The notes under the pieces: generated by a model
The model's input: the letters and a program-made list of their open reading frames with translations, nothing else
What the model was told of the DNA's origin: nothing
Databases searched by the model: none
Part shown: positions 16,831 to 24,660 of the stretch, piece after piece
Position numbering within the stretch: position 1 is the first letter of the stretch
How the letters are laid out: every line of letters starts with the position of its first letter
Made by a program: the position numbers and the translations under genes
Assembly (NCBI GenBank): GCA_014584705.1
Contig: JACTMJ010000004.1
Coordinates: 62,001-126,000, forward strand
DNA: 64,000 nucleotides
From: Acidobacteriota bacterium
GTDB taxonomy: Bacteria; Acidobacteriota; Terriglobia; Bryobacterales; Bryobacteraceae
Direction: 5' to 3'

Positions 16831-17544
16831 TCATTCCGTCGCGTCATAATTCACCATTCGACCACTTCCCGCTCTCCGGAATACCATCACGTTCCGCCAG
16901 AACCAGGGCTGCAGACCCGCGCGTTCCCACTCCTCGCGCCAGCTGGCCGAGATCGCCTCGTCTTGGATCAACCCGTGCGCGGCCAGCTTTTCCACCCAGT
17001 AGGTGTGCGGCTGTTCGTTCAGATGATCGGTGCCTCCCTGCCCTGGGGTCGCGGCGGAGAAGACGAGCGCCTCTCCGGCTTCGGCCAGAAGGCGCACATA
17101 ACCGTCGGTAGCATGTTCGGGAAGGTGTTCCGCTACCTCGATCGAACACACCACGTCGTAGCGCCGTTTCGTGTCGAAGGTGTCGCGCCTCAGGTCGAAT
17201 CGCCGCACGGGCACTCCCCTGCGCTTGCACGCTTCCACGCCTGCCGCCGCGAACTCCAGGCCGAACACCTCACACCCACGCGTCTGAAGCGCTTCGAGCA
17301 GATTGCCGCCGCCACAGCCGACATCCAGCACCGAGCGCGGTGCAAGGTCGCGGACAATACTCTCCGCCATCGGCCCAGCCGCCTCGCCGGAATGGTTTTC
17401 AATTACATCCCGGAAGTATTCCGGGTTGTACAGAAAGTCATGGGGCGCGTGCGTTTCGACGAACTCGCCGAAACGCCCGCGCCGCAGGGGAGCCGGTACC
17501 ACGCGGCGATACACGCGAAACAGCAGGTACGGAATGGAAGACAA
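16831..17544 (-). CDS. Class I SAM-dependent methyltransferase (UbiG/Methyltransf_23-like)
   Basis: 237 residues with a Rossmann methyltransferase core: motif I VLDVGCGGGNLLEAL (about residues 73-87), acidic loop EVFGLEFAAAGVEAC, and post-I/motif II DVVCSIEVAEHLPEH. The first 50 residues (LFRVYRRVVPAPLRR) and C-terminus are variable, typical of methyltransferases acting on small molecules or glycans. The start is TTG 17544, 14 bp from the upstream DUF937 gene stop, so the two are probably cotranscribed. The acceptor is unknown. Confidence 0.88.
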   Translation of the reverse strand: MSSIPYLLFRVYRRVVPAPLRRGRFGEFVETHAPHDFLYNPEYFRDVIENHSGEAAGPMAESIVRDLAPRSVLDVGCGGGNLLEALQTRGCEVFGLEFAAAGVEACKRRGVPVRRFDLRRDTFDTKRRYDVVCSIEVAEHLPEHATDGYVRLLAEAGEALVFSAATPGQGGTDHLNEQPHTYWVEKLAAHGLIQDEAISASWREEWERAGLQPWFWRNVMVFRRAGSGRMVNYDATE

Positions 17545-17558
17545 TGCGCTTGCCGCCG

Positions 17559-18101
17559 CTACTTCTTGAAGAGGTTGCCGATCATCCCGGCAACATCGTC
17601 CAGTGCCGTGCCGTCGCCATCGCGGTCGAGCATCGGTGTCAGCATGCTCAGCAAACCGCCTCCGGCCGCCGCCGCCATCTGTCCGCCCCCCGTCTGCTTG
17701 CTTACCGCGCCCATTAGCATCGTCGCGACGATGGGCAGCATCTTCTTCAGAATGTCCGCGCCCACGCCGGTTTGCGCGGATGCATTGTTCGCCACCTGCC
17801 GGCTCACGTCCTTGCTGCCCAGCAGATGCCCGAGAATTCCGTTCCCTTCCTCCACCGGCGCATCCCCGGTAAGCGAATCAGGGTCCTCGAGATAGCGTTG
17901 ATGGTTTCCCCCGGCAAGCGCTCCCAGCAGGCTATCCAGGCCGCCCTCCTCGCTGATATTCTTCTGCATTCCGCCCATCAGCGCCGGCAGCAAACTGCTG
18001 ATCGCGGCCGATGTCTGTTCTTGAGAAAGACCAAAGCGTTGTCCCAGGCTTGCGGCCATGTTGCCGCCCTGCGCGCTCAAAATCGCTGAAAGTAGATCCA
18101 T
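17559..18101 (-). CDS. DUF937 (YidB-like) protein
   Basis: 180 residues from ATG 18101, which has a strong GGAGGAG site. Starts MDLLSAILSAQGGNMAASLGQRFGLS; the N-terminal half matches the DUF937 pattern (helical bundle with SAAISSLLPALMGGM), a central Gly-rich helix pair (LLGSKDVSRQVANNASAQTG; LKKMLPIVATMLMGAVSKQ) and an EF-hand-like acidic DRDGDGTALDDV near the end. The function of DUF937 is unknown. DRDGDGTALDDV resembles a calcium-binding loop and is conserved in many members. Confidence 0.85.
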   Translation of the reverse strand: MDLLSAILSAQGGNMAASLGQRFGLSQEQTSAAISSLLPALMGGMQKNISEEGGLDSLLGALAGGNHQRYLEDPDSLTGDAPVEEGNGILGHLLGSKDVSRQVANNASAQTGVGADILKKMLPIVATMLMGAVSKQTGGGQMAAAAGGGLLSMLTPMLDRDGDGTALDDVAGMIGNLFKK

Positions 18102-18166
18102 TGGCTCCTCCGGTTCCGGCCTGCGCCTCAAGGGCGCGGGTCAATTCATTCTACGCGACTCACTGC

Positions 18167-19282
18167 TCACCCGCGCGACCGGCCGCCCGTCAGTTCCTCG
18201 TAGAACGCCTCATACTGCGGAATGATCGTTTGCGTCGAGAATCGCGTTTCGGCGGTATGCCGCCCCGCCTTCACGAACCGATCGCGCAGGTCCGCATCCG
18301 TGAGGATCTCGTAGGCGCGTGCCGCCATCGCTTCAATGTCTCCCACCGCGCAGAGGAACCCGTCCACCCCTTGCGTGAGCACCTCGGGAATGCCGCCGAC
18401 ATCGGTTGCCACCACCGGTACGCCGGAAGCCATTGCCTCCAGCGCCACCAGACCGAAGGATTCGAGTTCGCTCGGAAGCAGCAGCAGATCCGCCCCGCCG
18501 ATGGTGCTCGCGATGTTGCTGCACTTGCCGGGGAACTCCACGTAGTCCGCCACTCCGAGTTCCTGCGCAAGACGTTCCGCGGAACTGCGGTCCGGCCCGT
18601 CTCCCACCATCTTGAGCCGTGCCGGAATGCGCTCCCGCAGCGCGGCCAGAATCCGCACGCAGTCCTGGATCCGCTTTACCGGACGAAAATTCGAAACATG
18701 CACCAGCAGCGGCTCCGGGTTCTGGTGTGGCCGAATCGTATATTGTTCAAGGTTCACGGAGTTGTAAATCACGCGCACCGGCTTCTCGATGCCGAAGACT
18801 TCCTTCATCCGTTCGCTCAGATTCCTGCTCACCGCGGTAATGCCGTCGGATTGCTCAATCGCAAACTTCGTGATGAGGTGATAGGAGCGGTCTGTCCCCA
18901 CCAGCGTGATATCCGTGCCGTGCAGAGTGGTCGCAATCGGAATCGCAATTCCCCGCGAGGCAAGAATGCTCCGCGCCAGAAACGCCGATATCGAATGAGG
19001 AATCGCATAGTGTACATGCAGGATGTCGAGCGAATAGCGCTCCGCGACTTCCGCCATGCGCGAAGCCAGCGCCAGCGTGTACGGCGGATACTGGAAGAGG
19101 GGGTAGGTGGCGACTTCCACCTCGTGGTAGTGAATCCCCTGCACCGACGTGTCCAGGCGAATCGGGTTGGCGTAGGTAATGAAATGCACTTCGTGGCCGC
19201 GCCGTGCCAGTTCGATACCCAGTTCCGTGGCCACAATGCCGCTTCCGCCGTACGTTGGATAACACGTGATTCCGATTCGCAT
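18167..19282 (-). CDS. bshA: N-acetyl-alpha-D-glucosaminyl L-malate synthase BshA
   Basis: First enzyme of bacillithiol biosynthesis; joins UDP-GlcNAc and L-malate. The 371-residue GT4 glycosyltransferase opens MRIGITCYPTYGGSGIVATE, the BshA signature, and continues with ILHVHYAIPHSISAFLA and TTLHGTDITLVG. The UDP-sugar motif is ELESFGLVALEAMASGVPVV. ATG start with AGGGG 6 bp upstream. Divergent, 50 bp away, is a PIG-L deacetylase that could supply the second step (BshB). No bshC is visible in the window. Confidence 0.93.
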   Translation of the reverse strand: MRIGITCYPTYGGSGIVATELGIELARRGHEVHFITYANPIRLDTSVQGIHYHEVEVATYPLFQYPPYTLALASRMAEVAERYSLDILHVHYAIPHSISAFLARSILASRGIAIPIATTLHGTDITLVGTDRSYHLITKFAIEQSDGITAVSRNLSERMKEVFGIEKPVRVIYNSVNLEQYTIRPHQNPEPLLVHVSNFRPVKRIQDCVRILAALRERIPARLKMVGDGPDRSSAERLAQELGVADYVEFPGKCSNIASTIGGADLLLLPSELESFGLVALEAMASGVPVVATDVGGIPEVLTQGVDGFLCAVGDIEAMAARAYEILTDADLRDRFVKAGRHTAETRFSTQTIIPQYEAFYEELTGGRSRG

Positions 19283-19332
19283 AATGCCCCTGATTCGATC
19301 TTAGAGGACTGCTAACCGATAGGACCCACCCC

Positions 19333-20082
19333 ATGCAACAAGAGACGCTGATTGTCGTGGCCCACCCCGACGACGAAACCCTCGGCTGTGCGCACGAATT
19401 GCTCCGCCGTCCTGACCAGTGCCGCATCCTCCACACCACGGATGGCGGCCCGTTCGAAGAGCGTTTTTGGGGCCAGGCTGGCGCGGCCTCCAGAGAGGAA
19501 TATGCGGTTCGTCGAAGAGCCGAATTGTTGGCGGCGATGCGCGTTTTTGGAGTTGAGGAAAGGCAGCTCGAAATGCTACCCGTCCCGGATCGCGAAGCCG
19601 CGCGGCAACTGCCTTTGCTCATTGCTGAAGTCTCGGCCCGGCTCCGCGCGTTTCAGCCCGCGGTGGTCTATACCCACCCGTTCGAAGGCGGCCATCCGGA
19701 TCATGACGCCACCGCCCTCGCTGTCCAGCGCGCGATCGCCATGCTCCAGGCGGAAGGGCTGGCCGGGCCGGAGCGGCGCGAGTTTACCGGATACCACGCC
19801 CGCAATGGCGAGTTCTATTCCGACGGCTTCCTGTACGAAGCGAACGCCGTCGTGCAGGTGCCGCTGGCGAAGCCCGAAGCGGCGCAAAAGAAAGCGGCGC
19901 TCGATTGCTACGCCAGCCAGCAGCGAGTGATCGCGCGTTTCTCGCTCTCGCCGCAGCGCTGGCGCATCGCGCCGCTTTACGATTTCACCATGCGCCCGCA
20001 CGCGGGGCCGCTCTATTACGAGATCCGCAAGATGGGCTACCGTTTTGAGGATTTCGCCGCGGTGGCCGCGGCTGCGCTCTAA
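19333..20082 (+). CDS. PIG-L/LmbE family deacetylase
   Basis: Zinc-dependent N-deacetylase of about 249 residues with the metal motif AHPDDETLG (residues about 10-18) and the second ligand region HPFEGGHPDHDATA. The family removes acetyl from GlcNAc-type substrates. Because it is divergent from bshA it may act as BshB, but the C-terminal half (LSPQRWRIAPLYDFTMRPHAGP) is longer than in typical BshB, so another glycan or glycolipid substrate is equally possible. Its TAA stop interlocks with the TAG of the convergent DUF2911 gene (sequence CTAA). Confidence 0.86.
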   Translation: MQQETLIVVAHPDDETLGCAHELLRRPDQCRILHTTDGGPFEERFWGQAGAASREEYAVRRRAELLAAMRVFGVEERQLEMLPVPDREAARQLPLLIAEVSARLRAFQPAVVYTHPFEGGHPDHDATALAVQRAIAMLQAEGLAGPERREFTGYHARNGEFYSDGFLYEANAVVQVPLAKPEAAQKKAALDCYASQQRVIARFSLSPQRWRIAPLYDFTMRPHAGPLYYEIRKMGYRFEDFAAVAAAAL

Positions 20083-20636
20083 AGCACCTTTACAAACGCG
20101 ACCGCCACTCCGTCGCCCCACGCGAATCGGATGCGGCCCGCTTTGTCTCCGCTCGATTCAATGCTGATCGTCAGTGTCTCCGTCACTGGATTGTCGCGGC
20201 TCCCCGCCACCGGTACCCGGCCCAGATCCTGCGCCGCGTCGTACTTGAACGCGCCCCATTGGTTGGCCACCTTGTTCACGATCAGTTGCGTCTCACCCGT
20301 GTCCGCCACCAGCATGAAGAGGCTGTAGGTACCCGCGGGCACTTTTAGTCCATTGATTTCGATGTCCACCGGCGTCGTGAGCTTGGTGGCTTCGTCCGCG
20401 CCCAGGCTCCACACCTGTCCGAACGGGATCAGGTTTCCAAACAATTCGCGCCCTTTGATCGAAGGGCGACCGTACTCAATCGTGAGGGTCTTGCCGCCGA
20501 TGACGCCTTCCGCCTTTTCATGCGGGCTCACTCGTTGTCGCGGCTGCGCGGCAGCCGGCAACGCGCAGATCATCGCTATCACGAAGCTCAAAGCGGCAAT
20601 CGCAAGGCGGTGTTGAATGCGGTGTTCACTGGTCAT
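20079..20636 (-). CDS. Exported DUF2911 protein
   Basis: 185 residues from ATG 20636. A Sec signal peptide (LAIAALSFVIAMICALPAAAQ) is followed by the DUF2911 domain: ISPHEKAEGVIGGKTLTIEYGR-like N-terminus (here VSPHEKAEGVIGGKTL), GREIFGxLVPYGxVW-like GRELFGNLIPFGQVW, and PAGTYSLFMLVAD. The role of DUF2911 is unknown; the proteins are periplasmic in Bacteroidota and Acidobacteriota. It overlaps the stop of the convergent PIG-L gene. The upstream neighbour on the same strand is a cyclophilin. Confidence 0.87.
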   Translation of the reverse strand: MTSEHRIQHRLAIAALSFVIAMICALPAAAQPRQRVSPHEKAEGVIGGKTLTIEYGRPSIKGRELFGNLIPFGQVWSLGADEATKLTTPVDIEINGLKVPAGTYSLFMLVADTGETQLIVNKVANQWGAFKYDAAQDLGRVPVAGSRDNPVTETLTISIESSGDKAGRIRFAWGDGVAVAFVKVL

Positions 20637-20727
20637 TGTTGCTCCGGGTCGAAGATTCGAGATGCCGGGTGCACCGGCCTCTTTCTGCTCATTCTCCCAT
20701 AGCGGTCCGGCCCGGAGCGGCATCGTG

Positions 20728-21390
20728 CTACGGTACCGTAACGATCTCCGCCTTCTCAATCCGGTCCATCTTCGGGAAGAACATCTCCGCGTAAGTGCCT
20801 CCTTCCCGCATCAGCCTGCCCTGGTCCACGTCATCGCCGTAGCTCTTCATCTTCGCCAGCGTTTCCATACCGCTCACCACTCTCCCGAAGGGCGTGAATC
20901 CCTGCGCATTGAGCGGCGTATTGTTCCCCATGTTTACGAACACCTGCATCGTGCGGGATCCGGGACCGGACGTGGCGAATGCCACCGTCCCGCGCGTGTT
21001 CGATTGCGTGCGCGGCTCGTCCTCGAGATATTCCTGATTCCATTTCGAACTCTTGCGCGGGCTGTTGCTGATGCCCCACTGGACCACAAAGCCCGGCTGC
21101 ACCCGGTACACCGGACTGCCCGGGTAGTAATCGTCCTTCAGCAGCGTATAAAATCGGTCCGCCGCCAGCGGGGCCCACTTGCGCGTCACTTCTATCACGA
21201 AGTCTCCCTTGCTGCTCGTGAACTTCGCCCGATACACTGCCGGGGCCGGTTCGGGCTTGGCCTCTTCCACCGGCGGCGGCACGGATTCAGCGGCCTTCTC
21301 CTTGGGTGCGGTAGAGCAGCCCGCGAGCAGCAGGACCAGCGCGACCCCTACGGGAAAGAGATGGGCGATGGAGCGGCATTGCATGTTCAT
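20728..21390 (-). CDS. Second lipoprotein cyclophilin-type peptidyl-prolyl isomerase
   Basis: 220 residues from ATG 21390 (AGGAAG about 5 bp upstream). Lipoprotein signal with lipobox LLAGC, short Pro/Glu linker, then a single cyclophilin domain (YRAKFTSSKGDFVIEVTRKW; VYRVQPGFVVQWG; SRTMQVFVNMGNNTPL). It parallels the protein at 10926-11717 in design and motif spacing, so the two are paralogues. Located just upstream of DUF2911 on the same strand, probably one transcript. Likely an envelope folding factor; whether it is catalytically active was not established. Confidence 0.9.
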   Translation of the reverse strand: MNMQCRSIAHLFPVGVALVLLLAGCSTAPKEKAAESVPPPVEEAKPEPAPAVYRAKFTSSKGDFVIEVTRKWAPLAADRFYTLLKDDYYPGSPVYRVQPGFVVQWGISNSPRKSSKWNQEYLEDEPRTQSNTRGTVAFATSGPGSRTMQVFVNMGNNTPLNAQGFTPFGRVVSGMETLAKMKSYGDDVDQGRLMREGGTYAEMFFPKMDRIEKAEIVTVP

Positions 21391-21692
21391 AAGAGCTTCC
21401 TGTTCAGCGCTGCCACATCCCGCCGTTCTCCTCCGAGGCCTGGGCGGAACATGGCAGTCAGCCTGCGATGAGCATATCGCAATGCCCTCGCTCGTGGCGT
21501 TGCGACAGCCGAAATACACGGAGCGATGCCGTGCCTCCCCGTCCGCACCGCCAAAGCAAACGGAACATTTTGCTCTTGCCCGCGTTTCCCTGGACGATAT
21601 GCCGAATTGCAGTTGTTTGGGGCTGACGCAAACGATAACGGACAATGAAAGGGTAGCCGCTTCAGTTCCAGGAAGAACCGCCTGAAGCTGGG
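21391..21692. other. Divergent intergenic region, cyclophilin / ABC exporter
   Basis: About 300 bp without a supported gene. Open frames cross it but none resembles a protein. One short inverted repeat (arms TGCGAT and ATCGCA around a 6-bp loop, 21464-21481) is present. I could not identify convincing -35/-10 pairs for either flanking gene, although both must start transcription here. Confidence 0.5.
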
Positions 21693-22694
21693 GTGAAGCT
21701 CTTGAGTGACACCACCACCCGCATGGATATTCACACGCCAAGAGCCGACGCACCGGCCATTGAAACGCAGGGGCTCGATAAGCTCTACAAACTCGCGCTC
21801 GGGCGGCGCACTCTGCGGGCTGTGAGCGCGGTTTCCCTGCGCGTGCCCGCCGGGTCCACCTTCGGACTACTCGGTCCAAACGGTGCCGGAAAAACGACCC
21901 TCGTCAAGATGCTGCTCGGCATGACCGCCCCCACGGCGGGAACCGCGCGCATTTTCGGGATCGATTGTCGTCAGCGTCAGGCCCGGCTGCGGGTTGGGTA
22001 CCTACCGGAGAACGGACGATATCCCGGCCACCATACCGGGCGCTCTCTGCTTCAGTTCCAAGGCCGGCTCTGCGGCCTGCGTGGCACGGACCTGGAGCGT
22101 CGTGTGGATGAAGTGTTGGCGTTGGTTTCTATGCGAGAGTGGGGGTTTCTGCGCCTTGCGAAGTATTCAAAAGGAATGCTACAGCGTATCGGCATCGCGC
22201 AAGCCTTGCTCCATCGCCCCGCGCTGTTGATGCTCGACGAGCCCTCCGATGGCGTTGACCCCGTGGGCCGCAATCAGATTCGCGATCTCCTCCTCAACCT
22301 CAACGCGAGCGGCGTCACCGTGTTTCTCAATTCGCACCTCCTTGCCGAAGTGGAGCAATCCTGCCGCGACGTAGCCATTCTCCATCGCGGCCGTCTGCTG
22401 CTTTCGGGAAGCGTGAAAGACCTCACGCACCGGGCAGGCTACACCATCCACTGTGAGTCTCCCAAGGGCGACCTCCCGCGCGGGCTCGATCATCTGGTGA
22501 ACGCGCCCCCGCATGCCCTTCATAAGTACCCGGATGGGCGGGTTCGCTGGCTGGTGGAAGTGGCGGATCTTGACCTCCTGAACGCGGTCATCGATCTGCT
22601 TCGACGCCGCCACAGCCAGATTGAGACCGTCGAAAAGAACAAGACCACCCTGGAGCAGGTGTTTCTCGACGCCGTGCGGGACGGTGCCAGATGA
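21693..22694 (+). CDS. ABC transporter ATP-binding protein
   Basis: ATPase of an ABC-2 type exporter, 333 residues. Walker A GPNGAGKTT (about residue 68), signature YSKGMLQRIGIAQAL, Walker B LLMLDEPSDGVDP, and a C-terminal DUF4162-like extension typical of exporters of the NatA/CcmA group. Start uncertain: GTG 21693 as given, or ATG 21723 (MDIHTPRAD), which keeps the whole ABC domain. The stop overlaps the permease start by 4 bp (ATGA). Cargo unknown. Confidence 0.92.
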   Translation: MKLLSDTTTRMDIHTPRADAPAIETQGLDKLYKLALGRRTLRAVSAVSLRVPAGSTFGLLGPNGAGKTTLVKMLLGMTAPTAGTARIFGIDCRQRQARLRVGYLPENGRYPGHHTGRSLLQFQGRLCGLRGTDLERRVDEVLALVSMREWGFLRLAKYSKGMLQRIGIAQALLHRPALLMLDEPSDGVDPVGRNQIRDLLLNLNASGVTVFLNSHLLAEVEQSCRDVAILHRGRLLLSGSVKDLTHRAGYTIHCESPKGDLPRGLDHLVNAPPHALHKYPDGRVRWLVEVADLDLLNAVIDLLRRRHSQIETVEKNKTTLEQVFLDAVRDGAR

Positions 22695-23554
22695 GCGGCG
22701 TTCCCGCGCTTCCCGGCGCGCTTACCGCCCTTTCGGCGATCGTCGAGGACACCGTCCGGGAAGCCTTCTCCCGCCGTCTGGTGTGGGGCATCTACGGCTC
22801 CACGCTCGTGATTCTGCTCTTTCTTCTCTTCGTGCTGGAGATTGATATTGTCACCGGCGCGAAGGCAACCATCTCGCTCTTCGGGCAGGAGGCCATGAGC
22901 ACCGCCAGCGAGGAATCGCTCATGGTGTTTCTGCGCGAAGTGCAGGGTGCCATCGCAGTGTTTCTCTACGGCGTTTCCACATTCGTCGCGGTTTTCGTCT
23001 GCGGGAGTTTGACGCCCGCGATCTTCGAACCCGGCCGCGCGGACCTGATCCTGGCCCGCCCGATATCGCGGCACTGGGTGGTCCTCGGCCGCTACCTCGG
23101 CTCCGTCGGCATGGTGGCCTTGAACGTCGTGATCCTCATTGCGGGCAGCTACGGAATACTGGGTTGGAAGTCCGGCTATTGGAACCCGGGCTTCCTCTAT
23201 GCCATCCCCATCACGATCTTCGCCTTCTGTGTCCTGATGACCCTTGTGATGGTGGTTTCTATTTGGACGGAAAGCCCGGCCGTGGCGACCATCGTCGCGT
23301 TCCTGGCCCTCCTTTTTAGCCCCATTCTGGCCCAGAAGCAACTCGCCATCCGCCTGCTGGGTTCCGAAACCGCCCGCGCCGTCTGGAACGCCTTCTACAC
23401 CGCCGTTCCTCATACCTACGAACTGGGCGCCATGATCGTAGCCAAGCTCCGCAACCGCCCGATCCCCTCCTGGGATCCCATCCTTGCCTCTCTCCTCTTC
23501 GGTGCTGTCTGCCTCCTCTTGGCCCTCTATTCCTTCAGCAGAAAAGATTACTGA
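22691..23554 (+). CDS. ABC-2 type transporter permease
   Basis: 287-residue membrane protein with about six hydrophobic helices (for example LVILLFLLFVLEIDI, GAIAVFLYGVSTFVAVFVCG, VVLGRYLGSVGMVALNVVILI, ATIVAFLALLFSPIL and a final LLFGAVCLLLALYSFS). ATG overlaps the ATPase stop, so translation is coupled and the pair forms one exporter. The PGRADLILARPISRHWVVLGRY loop between helices is typical of this permease family. A 250-bp non-coding stretch follows (23555-23804) with nothing recognised. Confidence 0.9.
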   Translation: MSGVPALPGALTALSAIVEDTVREAFSRRLVWGIYGSTLVILLFLLFVLEIDIVTGAKATISLFGQEAMSTASEESLMVFLREVQGAIAVFLYGVSTFVAVFVCGSLTPAIFEPGRADLILARPISRHWVVLGRYLGSVGMVALNVVILIAGSYGILGWKSGYWNPGFLYAIPITIFAFCVLMTLVMVVSIWTESPAVATIVAFLALLFSPILAQKQLAIRLLGSETARAVWNAFYTAVPHTYELGAMIVAKLRNRPIPSWDPILASLLFGAVCLLLALYSFSRKDY

Positions 23555-23804
23555 TCCCACGTGCGCGGGGAGAGCGGTAATCTTCGCGCATAGCCGGGAG
23601 CGGGATAGCAAAGCCGACCGACAACGGCTGGGATAGATGTGCGCGCGGCTTTCGGGCATCGCCTCGCCCTGGAGGGTGCAGCGGGCTGATCGGTAGCTGG
23701 TGCGCCTGGCCGAATGGTCGCATTCTTCCGCCGTTAGATTCCCGTTAATGCAGGCGGCGTCGTGAAGGCGAGCGATGCCGGCTGGCGGACCCGCCGGTGG
23801 AGCG

Positions 23805-24593
23805 TCAGGGTTGGATTTGCACCACTTCAAAATGCATGCCGTCCAGGCGGTGGCGGAAGTGGCCACCCCAGTAGAAGCCCTGCTGGTTCGCGATGCCGAC
23901 TAGTTCGCGGACGCAGCCTTCCTCACCGAGCAGAGCGGGTACGGTGGCGAGTTTGTTCCACTTGGCGTTGATATCGAAGGCACTGCCGAAGGCGTGATTG
24001 CTGAGGAGCGAGCGGCTGCCACGAACGAAGCGGGGGACGTAGCTGCCGTCGAAGCTCCGGATGCGGTCAAGAAGACCGGCGTCCTGCCACGCCTGCCAGA
24101 GCCGCACGAGTTGCTGCGCGGCAAGGCGGTGGAACTGGATGTCACCGTTACGTTTAGCATTCTTGAAACCGGCCAGTTGCGGTACGTTCACCCAGACGAT
24201 GTTCTCTTCCTCCCAATTGCCCAGCACCTTCACTGCGTCCGCGTCGTGCGCTAGCGGTGCGAACTCGAACTCATAGTGGCCGAAGACGGCCTGGCGTTCC
24301 GCATTGGTCACCAGCGGGCCGAAAGCGGGAGGGGCCGGGAAGTTGGGGCCGCTCTCGCTCAAATCGTCGTCGCGTGTGGCGTCGAAGCCGAGCAGCATTG
24401 CCTGCCCGTAGCACTGGTTGCCAACAATGCCATCCACCGTAAGCCGCCAGCGTGCCTGAAACGCGCGGGTGGCGGAATCGGTCCCAGGCCCGAAATCGCC
24501 GTCCACGGGGCCGGGATAAAAACCTTGCCCGATCAGAAACAGCTGCCAGCGGCGCACCGGCGCACCGCTCGAACCCAACCGCAATACGCGCAT
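23805..24593 (-). CDS. Peptidoglycan-binding M15 family peptidase
   Basis: 262 residues in two parts. The first 65 residues are a PG_binding_1 repeat (MRVLRLGSSGAPVRRWQLFL; GPVDGDFGPGTDSATRAFQ). The C-terminal half is an M15 (VanY/endolysin-like) zinc peptidase with SNHAFGSAFDIN (zinc His/Asp, near residue 200) and DGMHFEV (last zinc His, near 252). No signal peptide is visible. This architecture occurs in phage endolysins as well as in cellular cell-wall enzymes; no phage gene is nearby. It cleaves peptide crosslinks of murein in known relatives. Confidence 0.88.
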   Translation of the reverse strand: MRVLRLGSSGAPVRRWQLFLIGQGFYPGPVDGDFGPGTDSATRAFQARWRLTVDGIVGNQCYGQAMLLGFDATRDDDLSESGPNFPAPPAFGPLVTNAERQAVFGHYEFEFAPLAHDADAVKVLGNWEEENIVWVNVPQLAGFKNAKRNGDIQFHRLAAQQLVRLWQAWQDAGLLDRIRSFDGSYVPRFVRGSRSLLSNHAFGSAFDINAKWNKLATVPALLGEEGCVRELVGIANQQGFYWGGHFRHRLDGMHFEVVQIQP

Positions 24594-24660
24594 GGGCCGA
24601 TGCTAGCAGATTTTCTTCCCGGTGCCGACAGAGGCGTCCAACGGGGAAGCGCGGCGAGCG

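Noticed and set aside
18011..19315. 434-codon plus-strand open frame opposite bshA
   Set aside because: BshA motifs are clear on the minus strand; this frame is compositionally biased and featureless.
22520..23866. 448-codon minus-strand open frame opposite the ABC exporter genes
   Set aside because: Rich in charged, repetitive residues and opposite Walker and membrane motifs of real genes.
23805..24593. Prophage hypothesis from the endolysin-like M15 peptidase
   Set aside because: No capsid, tail, integrase or holin genes nearby; likely a chromosomal cell-wall enzyme.
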